Shown: positions 25,161-34,822 of the stretch, piece by piece
How positions within the stretch are numbered: the stretch's first letter is position 1
How the letters are laid out: every line of letters begins with the position of its first letter
Assembly: GCA_003212535.1 (NCBI GenBank)
Contig: QCPO01000005.1
Location: forward strand, 1-64,000
Origin: Prochlorococcus sp. AG-436-O11
GTDB lineage: Bacteria; Cyanobacteriota; Cyanobacteriia; PCC-6307; Cyanobiaceae
Direction: 5' to 3'
Length of the DNA: 64,000 nucleotides
Position numbers and translations under genes: made by a program
The notes under the pieces: generated by a model
What the model saw: the letters and a program-made list of their open reading frames with translations, nothing else
What the model was told of the DNA's origin: nothing
Database searches by the model: none

Positions 25161-26921
25161 GTGAAGCAAATTGATTCAGAGAAAAAATTAGATAGATTGA
25201 AATTACATAAATTGTTAGAAACAATTTATTCAAGTAATACTTCAGAAGAAATAAATTTTATTTCAAATCAATTATTACAGATTTTAGATGATTTCTCAGC
25301 GAAATCTGCTTATGAAGAAATAAGTGATAATGAACGCTGGGATGAATCTTATTCAGTTTTAATAACATATGCTGATAGTGTTTACAAAAAAGGGGAACCA
25401 ACATTAATTACTCTACGAGATTTATTAAGCAATCATTTTGGAAGTCTTTCTAAAGTTGTGCATATTCTTCCCTTTCTTAAATCGACTAGTGATGGTGGTT
25501 TTGCTGTTTCAAGTTTTGAAACTCTAGAGGATAAATTTGGGAATTGGCATGATCTTAAGAGTCTTTCTCAAAAACATATTTTGATGGCTGATTTGGTACT
25601 AAATCATGTTTCATCTTCTCATCCTTGGGTTCAACAATTTATTAAATCCCAAGAACCAGGTATGTCAAATATTTTTTCCCCACAGCAAAATCTTGACTGG
25701 ACAAATGTTGTTAGACCTAGAAGCTCATCTTTATTCTCTCAAATAAAAACTGAGGATGGTTCTAAGCAAGTTTGGACAACTTTTGGGCCAGATCAAATTG
25801 ATTTGAATTGGCATAATCCAAAGATGGCTCTAGAGTTCTTAATTTTAATTATTACTTATTTATCCAATGGAATTAAATGGTTTAGGCTCGATGCTGTAGG
25901 TTTTATTTGGAAAGAATCCGGGACAACATGTTTACATTTACCAAAGGCTCATTTAATTGTAAAAATTCTCAGAATTTTTCTAAATAATCTTCTTTCTGAT
26001 GGATTGTTAATTACTGAAACGAACGTCCCTCAGAAGGAAAACTTGTCTTATCTCTTACCTGATGATGAAGCTCATATGGCATATAATTTTCCTTTACCCC
26101 CTATTCTTCTAGAAGCAATTATTTCTTCTAAAGCAGATATTCTGAATTCATGGATTTTTGATTGGCCAGAGTTGCCTGATACTACTACTCTTTTTAATTT
26201 CACAGCATCACATGATGGAGTTGGTCTAAGGGCCTTAGAGGGACTAATGAATGAAAAGAGAATTAATGATTTATTAGTTAATTGTGAGAAAAGAGGAGGA
26301 CTCGTAAGTCATAGACGCTTATCAAATGGAGAGGATAAGCCTTATGAGTTAAATATTAGTTGGTGGAGTGCAATGGAAGATTCTGGTAGAGATTCTAATC
26401 GTTATCAGTATGAAAGATTTATATTAACTCAATTATTTGTTATGGCTCTTAAGGGTGTTCCCGCTTTTTACCTCCCAGCTTTAATGGCCTCAGAAAATGA
26501 TATTAAAAGTTTCTCCTTAACTGGTCAAAGAAGAGATCTTAATAGAGAAAAATTCAAATCTGAAAACCTTTCATCTATATTTAATAATCCTGATTCTAAC
26601 GCTAATAAAAATTTAAAATATCTAAAGAATGCTATGGATGTAAGATCAAACCTAAGTCAATTTCATCCTTGTTCTCAAATGGAATGTTTAACTAAAGGGA
26701 GAAGCGATATTGTTGTTATAAAAAGGGGTGTCGGACCAAAAGCTGTATATACAATACACAACATTACAGATAATAAAATTAATTATCAATTGAATGATGG
26801 AGATGTTCCAAAACCAAATAAAAATGAACTTAATATGCAAGATTTGTTAACATTCAACAAATATAATTGTAAAAATATTAATCTTGATCCTTTTAAAGTT
26901 ATTTGGCTTGGTTCTATATAA
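25161..26921 (+). CDS. GH13 sucrose-phosphorylase-family enzyme (probable glucosylglycerate phosphorylase)
   Basis: A 586-residue GH13_18-type protein from a GTG start. The nucleophile is in FRLDAVGF (Asp244), the acid/base in ITETNVP (Glu286) and the stabiliser in TASHDGVGL (Asp352). ADLVLNHVSSSHPW and GVPAFYLPALMASEND are further subfamily features. The family splits glucosides with phosphate to glucose-1-phosphate. Sucrose is the classic substrate, but this gene heads an operon with MpgP-type phosphatase and glycerate kinase, opposite GpgS. That makes glucosylglycerate the best candidate (inference from context). Confidence 0.8.
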   Translation: MKQIDSEKKLDRLKLHKLLETIYSSNTSEEINFISNQLLQILDDFSAKSAYEEISDNERWDESYSVLITYADSVYKKGEPTLITLRDLLSNHFGSLSKVVHILPFLKSTSDGGFAVSSFETLEDKFGNWHDLKSLSQKHILMADLVLNHVSSSHPWVQQFIKSQEPGMSNIFSPQQNLDWTNVVRPRSSSLFSQIKTEDGSKQVWTTFGPDQIDLNWHNPKMALEFLILIITYLSNGIKWFRLDAVGFIWKESGTTCLHLPKAHLIVKILRIFLNNLLSDGLLITETNVPQKENLSYLLPDDEAHMAYNFPLPPILLEAIISSKADILNSWIFDWPELPDTTTLFNFTASHDGVGLRALEGLMNEKRINDLLVNCEKRGGLVSHRRLSNGEDKPYELNISWWSAMEDSGRDSNRYQYERFILTQLFVMALKGVPAFYLPALMASENDIKSFSLTGQRRDLNREKFKSENLSSIFNNPDSNANKNLKYLKNAMDVRSNLSQFHPCSQMECLTKGRSDIVVIKRGVGPKAVYTIHNITDNKINYQLNDGDVPKPNKNELNMQDLLTFNKYNCKNINLDPFKVIWLGSI

Positions 26922-27722
26922 ATGATTGAAAATTCCTCTATTTGGGTTGTGAGCGATGTTGATGGAACTTTAATGGATCATTCATACGATCTAACTCCAG
27001 CGAAAGAGACTATAAAAACCTTAAAAGAATTATCTGTACCTGTTATTCTTTGCACGAGCAAGACTGCTGCTGAAGTAAAGGTTATCAGAAAGGAACTGAA
27101 TTTAACTGATCCTTATATTGTTGAAAATGGAGGAGCAATATATGGTGAATCACTAAAAAATGTTAATTGTAAAATTATTCTTGGAGAAAAGTATGAAGTG
27201 CTTGAGGATATATTGAATTTTATTTCTAATGATATTAGTTACAATTTAATACCTCTTAATAACCTTTCTGATCAAGAAGCCACTGATCTTACAGGATTAA
27301 AAGGAGATTCATTAAATTTAATGAGAGATAGGCATTGGAGTATGCCTTTTTTAAACCCACCTGATTACCTTGAGGAAAAAATTAAAATTTGTTGTAAAAG
27401 ATTTAACGTTGAAGTTTTCAAAGGTAATAGAATGAGTCACTTATTATCAATTAATTCAGATAAAGGAAAAGCTATAAATGAACTTAAGAAGTATGCAAAT
27501 AATCCAAATATTAAAATTATAGGTTTAGGAGATTCTCCTAATGATTTCCCTTTATTAATTAATTCAGACTTTAAAATTGTTATTCCAGGTATAAATGGTC
27601 CAAATTTAAATTTACTAGATAAATTAAAGAATTATGAATTTACCTTGGCTGACAAGCCTAATGGTTATGGTTGGAAACATGAAATAAATAAATTAATTAA
27701 TATATTAGACATTAGAAGATAA
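26922..27722 (+). CDS. HAD phosphatase for glucosyl-3-phosphoglycerate (MPGP family)
   Basis: Removes the phosphate from glucosyl-3-phosphoglycerate to give glucosylglycerate. At 266 residues it has a class IIB HAD layout: WVVSDVDGTLMD (Asp12, Asp14), VILCTSKTAAEV for motif II, ENGGAIYG, and IIGLGDSPNDFPLL for motif IV. These are the marks of mannosyl/glucosyl-3-phosphoglycerate phosphatases, where EVKxIRKELNL is also typical. Its ATG immediately follows the stop of the GH13 gene with no spacer, and the next gene starts directly at its own stop. Confidence 0.9.
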   Translation: MIENSSIWVVSDVDGTLMDHSYDLTPAKETIKTLKELSVPVILCTSKTAAEVKVIRKELNLTDPYIVENGGAIYGESLKNVNCKIILGEKYEVLEDILNFISNDISYNLIPLNNLSDQEATDLTGLKGDSLNLMRDRHWSMPFLNPPDYLEEKIKICCKRFNVEVFKGNRMSHLLSINSDKGKAINELKKYANNPNIKIIGLGDSPNDFPLLINSDFKIVIPGINGPNLNLLDKLKNYEFTLADKPNGYGWKHEINKLINILDIRR

Positions 27723-28664
27723 GTGAAATTTTCAAATATTAACTTCCCCTTAGATAAATTTGAAAAATTAATTATTAAAATTGGATGGGATTCATTAGAA
27801 GATTGGATCAAGTTTTGGAATAATAAAAAAGATCTTCTTTTAATAAATGAATATTGGGATAAAAATGTAAGAGAAGATTGGATCTGGGGTTTAGCTTTAC
27901 CTCTTTTGTCACAGGCATATAAATATAAAAATAAATTTTCAGATAGAAAAATAATTGGAATATCAGCTTTACCTGGTACTGGCAAAACAACATTGGGTAA
28001 ATGGTTGGAAGCAATATCTTTAAAACTAAATTTTAAAATAGCTGTTATTTCCATTGATGATTTTTATCTCCCTTCTGAAGAAATGAAGTTATCTATAAAG
28101 AACAACCCTTGGGATGTTTCTAGAGGGTTCCCAGGCAGCCATTCAGTTCTCTTAATGCGAGAGACTTTATTAAATTGGAAGCTTTATGGACTATTAAAGG
28201 TCCCTGTTTTTGATAAATCCTTAAGGAATGGTTTAGGTGATAGATCTCATTGGAGGGTAGATGAACCTGATTTGTTAATTATTGAGGGATGGTTTTTAGG
28301 AGTAAAACCTCTTATTAATTGTTTTGATGACTATAACTTAATAACACCCCCGTTAACTTCTAATGAATCTTCTTATAGAATAAAAATTCAAAAAAATTTA
28401 ATCGAATATTTAGATACTTGGAATTTAATTGATAATATTTGGCAATTAAAACCTCTTAAATTTGAATATATGAATTTATGGAAATCAAAGCAAGAAAAGG
28501 AAATGCTTAGAAAAAAAGGAAATGCTCTAAAAGAAATACATTTATCAAATTTTTTGAGAATGTTGAATGTTTCTATTCCTAATAAAAGTTTTGATCAAAT
28601 TAATCCTGATGTTTTGTTGTTGATTAATCAAAAGAGAGAATTAATAGAAGTGGGTTTAAATTAA
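27723..28664 (+). CDS. D-glycerate 3-kinase (plant-type GLYK)
   Basis: Phosphorylates glycerate, here probably that released from glucosylglycerate or from photorespiration, to 3-phosphoglycerate. A 313-residue P-loop protein: Walker A is ALPGTGKTT (residues 82-90), followed by IAVISIDDFYLPSEEM and the RGFPGSHS loop, then LLIIEGWFLGVKPL. These match plant and cyanobacterial GLYK. The start is GTG, one base after the phosphatase stop. Translational coupling ties it tightly to the glucosylglycerate genes. Confidence 0.88.
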   Translation: MKFSNINFPLDKFEKLIIKIGWDSLEDWIKFWNNKKDLLLINEYWDKNVREDWIWGLALPLLSQAYKYKNKFSDRKIIGISALPGTGKTTLGKWLEAISLKLNFKIAVISIDDFYLPSEEMKLSIKNNPWDVSRGFPGSHSVLLMRETLLNWKLYGLLKVPVFDKSLRNGLGDRSHWRVDEPDLLIIEGWFLGVKPLINCFDDYNLITPPLTSNESSYRIKIQKNLIEYLDTWNLIDNIWQLKPLKFEYMNLWKSKQEKEMLRKKGNALKEIHLSNFLRMLNVSIPNKSFDQINPDVLLLINQKRELIEVGLN

Positions 28665-28753
28665 ATCAATTTAAATATTATTTTCTTTAGTAATTTTTAA
28701 TACAATTTTCTTTATTAAATTTGTTGTTAAATAAGTTAATTTTAATTTTTGGG

Positions 28754-28981
28754 ATGGTTGAGTTTTCTTATAAAAACGAAGGATGTAGGATGGTTGTTTT
28801 GAGATGTATTGGTCCATCAAATTTTTTTCTTGAAAGGGTATTATTCCCAACTAATATTTTAACTTTTATGGCTCCAAAAAATTCAAGAGTAGAAATATGG
28901 GGAAATGAGTTGTATGGTCCTAATCTTGAAGAAAGATTAAGAGTTTCATCGGAGAATCAAAATTCTACCTTGGTTTCTTAA
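28754..28981 (+). CDS. DUF1830 protein
   Basis: A 75-residue protein starting MVEFSYKNEGCRMVVLRCIG. The segment NFFLERVLFPTNILTFMAP followed by VEIWGNE is the DUF1830 pattern (xxRVxFPxExLxFxAP...LEI), a cyanobacteria-specific domain of unknown function. An upstream in-frame ATG would add 11 hydrophobic residues and is the weaker start. It follows glycerate kinase by 90 bases on the same strand. Confidence 0.82.
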   Translation: MVEFSYKNEGCRMVVLRCIGPSNFFLERVLFPTNILTFMAPKNSRVEIWGNELYGPNLEERLRVSSENQNSTLVS

Positions 28982-29266
28982 CTTCATAAATTACTTAATT
29001 GTCTTCGAGTCAATATTTTTAGTATATACATAAAATAATGTTGATATTATTAATTAGTTTTTAACTGAAGATTAAATTTTATTTTTTATTATAAATATAA
29101 GATTTAGAATCTTCTGTTATTTCAATTAGTATTACTATTTTGGTTTAGTAAGATTCTTATCCCTAGACATTAAAGGTTATACAATTTTTTTATTAATCCC
29201 AGATTTCATTTAAGAATTATTTTAAATAAATCTTTGCTTATTCAATTAAAGGTTTTTTATAGAGTT

Positions 29267-29401
29267 ATGGATCTTACAACAGTTTTATTTTTATTAAGCA
29301 TTCCATTTGTTGCATTAACAGTTTATTTCGGAACTAAAAATGATTTTTATGAAAGTGAAAATTATAAGGGTGACGGATGTGCACACGATGTAAAAAGATA
29401 A
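29267..29401 (+). CDS. Tiny membrane protein, 44 aa
   Basis: ATG start. MDLTTVLFLLSIPFVALTVY is one membrane helix; the tail FGTKNDFYESENYKGDGCAH is polar with a Cys-Ala-His end. The 285 bases before it carry no other gene I can support. It ends 5 bases from the stop of the convergent exported protein. Confidence 0.62.
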   Translation: MDLTTVLFLLSIPFVALTVYFGTKNDFYESENYKGDGCAHDVKR

Positions 29402-29406
29402 TTCTT

Positions 29407-29685
29407 TTAATAATTTCCACTAAAAACACAAGTCCATTTACTATCGAATTGCCAGACAGGTTTATATATTTTATCAGTAATTTCTTTCCCTGCATTTTTA
29501 CATGTCTCTAAATCCTTCATTGGAATAGAGTGTAATGTTGGACTTGTTATTCCGCTTACTACTGGTCTTCCTCCTGGCCCTTGCCTATAAGTTCCAATAA
29601 TTAACCAATAATTTGCTTTAACAGAGTCGGTTATTAATAAGACAGAAAAAACAAGTAATAATTTTATAAAAAATTTATTCTTCAT
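29407..29685 (-). CDS. Exported small protein with two Cys
   Basis: A 92-residue protein with a clear signal peptide, KNKFFIKLLLVFSVLLITDS with cleavage near VKA-NYW. The mature part starts YWLIIGTYRQGPGGRP. It has LETCKNAGKEI and WTCVFSGNY, two Cys in a layout (xxxxC..A...ITD...WxCxFSGNY) that is common in small secreted picocyanobacterial proteins. Probably periplasmic with one disulfide. Function unknown. Confidence 0.65.
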   Translation of the reverse strand: MKNKFFIKLLLVFSVLLITDSVKANYWLIIGTYRQGPGGRPVVSGITSPTLHSIPMKDLETCKNAGKEITDKIYKPVWQFDSKWTCVFSGNY

Positions 29686-29758
29686 AAGTCAATATTATCT
29701 TTTAATTTTATAATGTAAATTGTATTATTTATTAGTGAAGTACTTGTATACATAAATT

Positions 29759-30559
29759 TTGGAATATTTAAAATTTATTTTGTACGGATTAATTCAAGGT
29801 TTAACAGAATTTATTCCTGTTAGCAGTACAGCTCATTTAAAAATTATATCTTTATGGTTGGGAATTGAAGACCCAGGTACATCTTTGTCGGCAATAATTC
29901 AACTTGGAAGTGTTTTAGCAATCTTTTGGTACTTTAGACAAGATATTTTTAATTTTAGAAATCCTAATTCAAAAAACAATTTAGATTCTTTTTTATTTAA
30001 AAAATTATCAAAGTCTATATTTATTGGGACTATTCCAATCATTCTTATAGGAGGATTTATAAAGTTTTTTATTCCTTATTTTTTAAATACGAATCTCCGA
30101 TCAAATTTTTCGATAGCCATAATTTCAATACTAATGGCTTTTTTTATGTATATTGCTGACAATTCAAAAAGTAAATTTATTAATTTAAGAAATCATAATT
30201 ATTTAAATAGCTTATTAATAGGTTTTGCCCAGGCTTTAGCAATAATTCCTGGGGTATCTAGATCAGGCATTACTATTTCTGTAGCACTTTTATCCGGATG
30301 GGAACGAAGAGAAGCTGCAAAATTTTCTTTTCTATTAGGTATACCTGCTATTTCTTTAGCTGCTATAGTTCAATTAATCTTTTCTTTAAATCAATTCTCT
30401 AACTTTAGTTTTTTTCCTTTAATAATTGGACTTGCTACCACATTTTTATCTTCTTTATTAGCAATAGACTTTTTAATAAAATATATATCTTCTCGTGGAA
30501 TGAAATTATTTATTTACTATAGAGTTATATTTGGTCTTTTGATTCTTTTGAATTTATAA
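29759..30559 (+). CDS. uppP: Undecaprenyl-diphosphatase (UppP/BacA)
   Basis: Regenerates undecaprenyl phosphate for cell-wall synthesis at the membrane. A 266-residue protein with the two family motifs: GLTEFIPVSSTAHLKI near the N-terminus (the E...SSTAH active site) and IIPGVSRSGITISVAL in the second half. About eight helices are visible. The start is TTG in front of EYLKFILYGLIQG; no ATG fits. Confidence 0.95.
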   Translation: MEYLKFILYGLIQGLTEFIPVSSTAHLKIISLWLGIEDPGTSLSAIIQLGSVLAIFWYFRQDIFNFRNPNSKNNLDSFLFKKLSKSIFIGTIPIILIGGFIKFFIPYFLNTNLRSNFSIAIISILMAFFMYIADNSKSKFINLRNHNYLNSLLIGFAQALAIIPGVSRSGITISVALLSGWERREAAKFSFLLGIPAISLAAIVQLIFSLNQFSNFSFFPLIIGLATTFLSSLLAIDFLIKYISSRGMKLFIYYRVIFGLLILLNL

Positions 30560-30599
30560 TTTGATTCAAATTAAATAGTTATTTTAGGATCTTAGGAAA

Positions 30600-30761
30600 A
30601 TGATTAATCAAATTTTTATATCTTATCAATTAGGTGAGGTTGAGGTTTCAAATCTCACTTTATTTATTCTTCTATCTTTTTCATCTTTTACATTCATCGC
30701 TGTTGGAATAAGTTCATATAAATTATACAAATCTTTAATAAATGATAATGAAGATAATTAA
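30600..30761 (+). CDS. Tiny membrane protein, 53 aa
   Basis: ATG start. MINQIFISYQLGEVEVSNLT precedes a helix, LFILLSFSSFTFIAVGISSY, and an acidic end SLINDNEDN. The last base of its stop codon touches the 3' end of the convergent tRNA gene. It follows uppP on the same strand. Unknown function. Confidence 0.6.
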   Translation: MINQIFISYQLGEVEVSNLTLFILLSFSSFTFIAVGISSYKLYKSLINDNEDN

Positions 30762-30835
30762 TCGGAACGGCGGGATTTGAACCCACGACCCCCACTACCC
30801 CAAAGTGGTGCGCTACCAAACTGCGCTACGCCCCG
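30762..30835 (-). tRNA. tRNA-Pro, anticodon GGG
   Basis: On the minus strand CGGGGCG pairs with CGTTCCG (acceptor, with two G-U pairs), GCGC...GCGC forms the D arm, CCACT/AGTGG encloses the loop TTGGGGT with anticodon GGG, and GTGGGTTCAAATCCCGC is the T arm. The discriminator is A, and CCA is not encoded. It reads proline codons CCC and CCU. It abuts the stop of a small convergent gene, and msrA starts about 750 bases to the right on its strand. Confidence 0.97.
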
Positions 30836-30862
30836 TATTATTACTATAAAGATAAGAAGGAC

Positions 30863-31591
30863 TTAATTGTTATTCTTTATAGGTTTATTATCAGATTTCA
30901 ATACACACTTATCAATATCCCAATTAAAGTTATCCCATATTCTTTTATTTAATTTATAATTACTACCATCAAAAGGCCCTAGTTTTACTTTTGTTGGAGA
31001 AGCCGAGCAATATTGTCTACTTCCTTCTATAGCGAGATATTGTTGATGATATTCTTCTGCATAAAAATAATTGTCAATCTTTTTTATTTCTGTTTCAATT
31101 GATCCATGATTATTTTTATTAAGTTCCTTTTGATATTCCTCTTTACTTGATTGTATTATGTCTTCTTTGTTTTTATTTATATAGTATATCGACGATCTAT
31201 ACTGAGAACCTAAGTCATTACCTTGTCTATTCTTTTGTGTTGGATCATGACATTCCCAAAACATTTTTAATAGATCACTAATATCGATCTCGTTTTTATT
31301 CCAAACTACTCTTACTACTTCTGCATGACCAGTTAAACCAGAACATACTTCATAATAGGTCGGATTATTTTTATGACCTCCTGCATATCCAACAGATGTT
31401 GTTACTACTCCAGGAAGTTTCCAAAAACATTTTTCAGCTCCCCAGAAACATCCGCATCCAAATATTATTAAGTCCTCTTGAGAACTGGGATCTTTTTTAA
31501 TATCAGTATTTAATATTCTATGAATTAAATTAGTTTTATTACTAATAATTGATTCTTTTTTATTCATGAAAAGTTTTAGAAATTCAAACAT
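30863..31591 (-). CDS. msrA: Peptide methionine-S-sulfoxide reductase
   Basis: Repairs oxidised methionine. A 242-residue protein with the catalytic motif FGCGCFWGAEKCFW (Cys48 in GCFWG) and YAGGHKNNPTYYEVCSGLTG; the CHDPTQKNRQGNDLGSQYRS segment is equally diagnostic. The family core is about 160-200 residues; the N-terminal 40 residues here are an extra, poorly conserved lead. A recycling Cys is present near the end (RQYCSASPTK). It sits downstream of the ABC transporter on the same strand. Confidence 0.95.
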   Translation of the reverse strand: MFEFLKLFMNKKESIISNKTNLIHRILNTDIKKDPSSQEDLIIFGCGCFWGAEKCFWKLPGVVTTSVGYAGGHKNNPTYYEVCSGLTGHAEVVRVVWNKNEIDISDLLKMFWECHDPTQKNRQGNDLGSQYRSSIYYINKNKEDIIQSSKEEYQKELNKNNHGSIETEIKKIDNYFYAEEYHQQYLAIEGSRQYCSASPTKVKLGPFDGSNYKLNKRIWDNFNWDIDKCVLKSDNKPIKNNN

Positions 31592-31627
31592 ACTTCTGAT
31601 AATTAATATTAAGTTAAAATATTGATT

Positions 31628-33373
31628 TTAGCTTTCTATTCTTTTAGTTGCTAATTCTCTTTCCCAAAGTTTTTTATATAGGCCTTTTTCGTTAACTAAA
31701 TCTTCATGAATACCTTCTTGAACTATTAAACCTTTATCCATTACTAGTACTCTGTCACAAGTCGCGGCTACTGATAATTGATGACTGATCATCAAAATAG
31801 TTTTGTTCCTGTTATCTCTCATTTCTTCAATTATTAATGAAGCAGTTTTATTATCTACACTTGCCAAAGCATCATCTAGAACAATTACAGAAGAGTCAAT
31901 AAGCAATGCTCTTCCTAGAGCTGTTCTTTGCCTTTGCCCTCCACTTAAGGTGATACCTCTTTCTCCTACAATTGTTTTGAATCCTTGAGGAAAATTATCA
32001 ATGTCATCAATCAAGCCAGCTTTAGAGGCACTTTCTCTGATTAATTTCTTTGAGGCCATTGGCTCGCCAAATTTCAGATTTTCAGAAATTGTAGAAGTAA
32101 ATAAAAAGGCTTCTTGAGGAACAATAGCTACATTCTTTCTCAAATCTCCTAATCTTATTTGTTTTATATCAATTTCATCTAAAAATAATTGTCCATCTGG
32201 GATTTCAATTGTTCTACCAAGCGATTTTGCTAAGGTTGTTTTCCCAGAACCTACTGGACCAACTATCGCAATAAGTTCTCCCGGAAAAATTTTAAAGTTT
32301 AACCCATTTAATGAATTAAATTTAGATCCTGGATATTTTATTTTTAAGTTTTTTGCTTCTAACAAACCTTTTATCTTTTTCTTTAAGAATTTTGTGTCTT
32401 TTCTATCAACAATATTGGGATAATTCTGAAATATTTCTTCAACACGATCTAAACTGACTTGACCAAGTTGAAATGTATTTAATGTAAACCCTAGAAGTGC
32501 AGTTGGAAATACAAGTCTTTCTACAAATAAAATTAGAGCTACTAATCCACCAATTGTTATAAAACCATTTTCTAATTGATAACTACCTAAGCTCAATAAG
32601 ATTAATAATGATATTGAAGAGATACCTTGTAAAAGAGGGAATAATGTACTTGCGGTTCGTGCAAGTTTTATTGCTGCGTTACGATAATCATTATTATAAA
32701 TATTAAATTCTTTCATTTCAGCATTTTCTTGACCATAAATTTTAATCGCACTTATACCAGATAAATCCTCTTGGATTAAATCACTTAGTTTAGATAATGA
32801 TTCTTGTTGTAGCTTTCTTTGTCTTACCATTCTTCCTCCAAATAAACTTACTATTCCAAGAATTATTGGAAAAATCATTAATGCAGATATGGTAAGTTGC
32901 TTATTAATTAAAAACATTGAGGGTATTGTCAATGAATAAGCCAGAACTATATTGCATAAACTTAATACAGTAAAACCTAGAAGTCTCCTTATGTTTTCTA
33001 CGTCACTAGTAGCTCTACTAATAATATCTCCACTTCCTTTTTTCTGTATCCATTCTGGATCTTGAATAAGTAGATGATCAAATAGTTTTTGTCGAAGATT
33101 TACTTCAACTTTTCTACCTATCCCAAAAACTATCTGACGTGAAAATAACCTAATTAGACCCATGCAAGATGCAAGGAAAATTAGCCACAAAGATTTTGTA
33201 ATTATAAAATTTGAAGAAAATCCATTTTGCAATTGATCAATAATATTTTTTACTTCCAAAGGTATTAAAACACTTAATATATTTACAATAAGTAAAGCTA
33301 TTGCTCCAAATAAAAATTCTTTTTTATATGGTTTAAGATATTTTTTTATGACTTTTAATTTTAAGTTTTTCAT
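31628..33373 (-). CDS. ABC transporter, fused permease/ATPase (MdlB/MsbA-type half-transporter)
   Basis: A 581-residue half-transporter: six helices in residues 1-310, then the ATPase. Walker A is GPVGSGKTT, the Q-loop IVPQEAFLF, the signature LSGGQRQRTALGRAL, Walker B VIVLDDALASVD and the switch ISHQLSV. Such proteins export lipids, drugs or peptides as dimers. Sequence alone does not name the substrate. It is upstream of msrA by 36 bases, and the start ATG leads KNLKLKVIKKYLKPYKKEFL. Confidence 0.92.
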   Translation of the reverse strand: MKNLKLKVIKKYLKPYKKEFLFGAIALLIVNILSVLIPLEVKNIIDQLQNGFSSNFIITKSLWLIFLASCMGLIRLFSRQIVFGIGRKVEVNLRQKLFDHLLIQDPEWIQKKGSGDIISRATSDVENIRRLLGFTVLSLCNIVLAYSLTIPSMFLINKQLTISALMIFPIILGIVSLFGGRMVRQRKLQQESLSKLSDLIQEDLSGISAIKIYGQENAEMKEFNIYNNDYRNAAIKLARTASTLFPLLQGISSISLLILLSLGSYQLENGFITIGGLVALILFVERLVFPTALLGFTLNTFQLGQVSLDRVEEIFQNYPNIVDRKDTKFLKKKIKGLLEAKNLKIKYPGSKFNSLNGLNFKIFPGELIAIVGPVGSGKTTLAKSLGRTIEIPDGQLFLDEIDIKQIRLGDLRKNVAIVPQEAFLFTSTISENLKFGEPMASKKLIRESASKAGLIDDIDNFPQGFKTIVGERGITLSGGQRQRTALGRALLIDSSVIVLDDALASVDNKTASLIIEEMRDNRNKTILMISHQLSVAATCDRVLVMDKGLIVQEGIHEDLVNEKGLYKKLWERELATKRIES

Positions 33374-33454
33374 TTAATTCTTCCTATAAGATTAAGATAA
33401 TGTTTCTTTTTTTAATATGTGAGCTAGTTTTATAATTGATTTATTATTTATTTT

Positions 33455-33751
33455 ATGAGTAACGAACAAGCTCATCCACTACATGAAACAGATAAGAATA
33501 TTATAGATTCTCTTATTACTAAGGAATATCCAGAAGACCTAGATTTTATTAATTTAGCTAGATTAATAAATCGTTATTCAAATTTTCCTGGGGAAATTGA
33601 AATTAAAAATGATATAGAAAAAATCCTAAAATTCTGGAAAATTTCTGAAAATGATCTTTTCTTAAAAACTAGAAATATTTGGTCAAATAACTTCAGACCT
33701 TCTAATACTTTTAAGGAATTAGTTGGATCTGGATTTGATACTTCTGATTGA
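33455..33751 (+). CDS. DUF3288 protein
   Basis: A 98-residue cyanobacterial protein: QAHPLHETDKNIIDSLITKE, then DLDFINLARLINRYSNFPG. The pattern (QxHPxxxTDxxIvdxLL...LAeLarLRiRYxxFPGA) is DUF3288. Function unknown. It precedes trpD by 27 bases on the same strand and may share its transcript. Confidence 0.85.
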   Translation: MSNEQAHPLHETDKNIIDSLITKEYPEDLDFINLARLINRYSNFPGEIEIKNDIEKILKFWKISENDLFLKTRNIWSNNFRPSNTFKELVGSGFDTSD

Positions 33752-33778
33752 ATTTTCTAAGCATATTTTTTTTTATAA

Positions 33779-34822
33779 ATGTCTATTAATAAATTAAATT
33801 CTGAAATCCTTAATCAATTACTTCAAGGACAAAACCTAGATGAACTTACTGCTAGGACTTTAATGAAAAGATGGCTTAATGATGAAATATTAGATGTCCA
33901 AACCGGAGCTTTTTTGTCTGCATTAAGAGCAAAGGGTTCTACCGGGATAGAATTATGTTCTATGGCAGAAGAACTTTTAAATGTTTGTAAACTGCCTATG
34001 GCGAGACCAGATCTTTTTATGGTTGATACATGTGGTACTGGAGGTGATGGGGCTAATACTTTTAATATATCTACTGCTGTAGCTTTTGTAGCAGCATCTT
34101 GCGGAGTTAAAATAGCCAAACATGGAAATAAAAGTGCTAGTGGTAAAGTTGGCTCTGCTGATGTTTTGTTAAATCTTGGAATAAATTTAAATTCTTCTTT
34201 AGAAAATGTTATATCTGCAATAGGCGAGATTGGAATCACCTTTTTATTTGCTCCTGTTTGGCATAAATCATTAATAAAACTAGCCCCTTTAAGAAAGGCT
34301 CTTGGTATTAGAACTGTTTTTAATCAACTTGGACCCTTGGTAAATCCTTTAAGACCTAATGCACAAGTTTTGGGTGTAGCATCTGAAGATCTTTTAGAAC
34401 CAATGGCATCTGCTCTTTGTAAGATGGGAATGAATAGAGCAATAGTTGTTCACGGTTCTGGGGGGCTTGATGAGGCCTCACTTCAAGGTGATAATAAAAT
34501 TATATTTGTCGAGAATGGCAAATTAACCAATTCTAAACTTAATATCTCTGATTTTAACCTTGCTAATATTCCTAATAGCAAGCTTGTTGTATCTGATCAT
34601 GAATCTAATGAGCAAATATTAGAATCTGTTTTGAATGGTTCTGGCCAAATAGCTCAAAATTATGTTGTAGCATTAAACACTGCTTTAGTTCTATGGGTCG
34701 CGGGAGTAGAAGACAATTTACAAGAAGGATTTAACCAAGCTTTATTTTCAATAAAAGAAGCATATCCTTGGCAAAAATTTTTAAAACTAAGAAGTTATCT
34801 TTCCCCAGAGTTGTCAAATTAA
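33779..34822 (+). CDS. trpD: Anthranilate phosphoribosyltransferase
   Basis: Second step of tryptophan synthesis: anthranilate plus PRPP to phosphoribosylanthranilate. A 347-residue protein with [18 protein letters not shown] (PRPP/Mg site), [18 protein letters not shown] and [19 protein letters not shown], all near-identical to characterised TrpD. Its TAA overlaps the carA ATG by one base, so trpD and carA are translationally coupled. Confidence 0.96.
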   Translation: MSINKLNSEILNQLLQGQNLDELTARTLMKRWLNDEILDVQTGAFLSALRAKGSTGIELCSMAEELLNVCKLPMARPDLFMVDTCGTGGDGANTFNISTAVAFVAASCGVKIAKHGNKSASGKVGSADVLLNLGINLNSSLENVISAIGEIGITFLFAPVWHKSLIKLAPLRKALGIRTVFNQLGPLVNPLRPNAQVLGVASEDLLEPMASALCKMGMNRAIVVHGSGGLDEASLQGDNKIIFVENGKLTNSKLNISDFNLANIPNSKLVVSDHESNEQILESVLNGSGQIAQNYVVALNTALVLWVAGVEDNLQEGFNQALFSIKEAYPWQKFLKLRSYLSPELSN

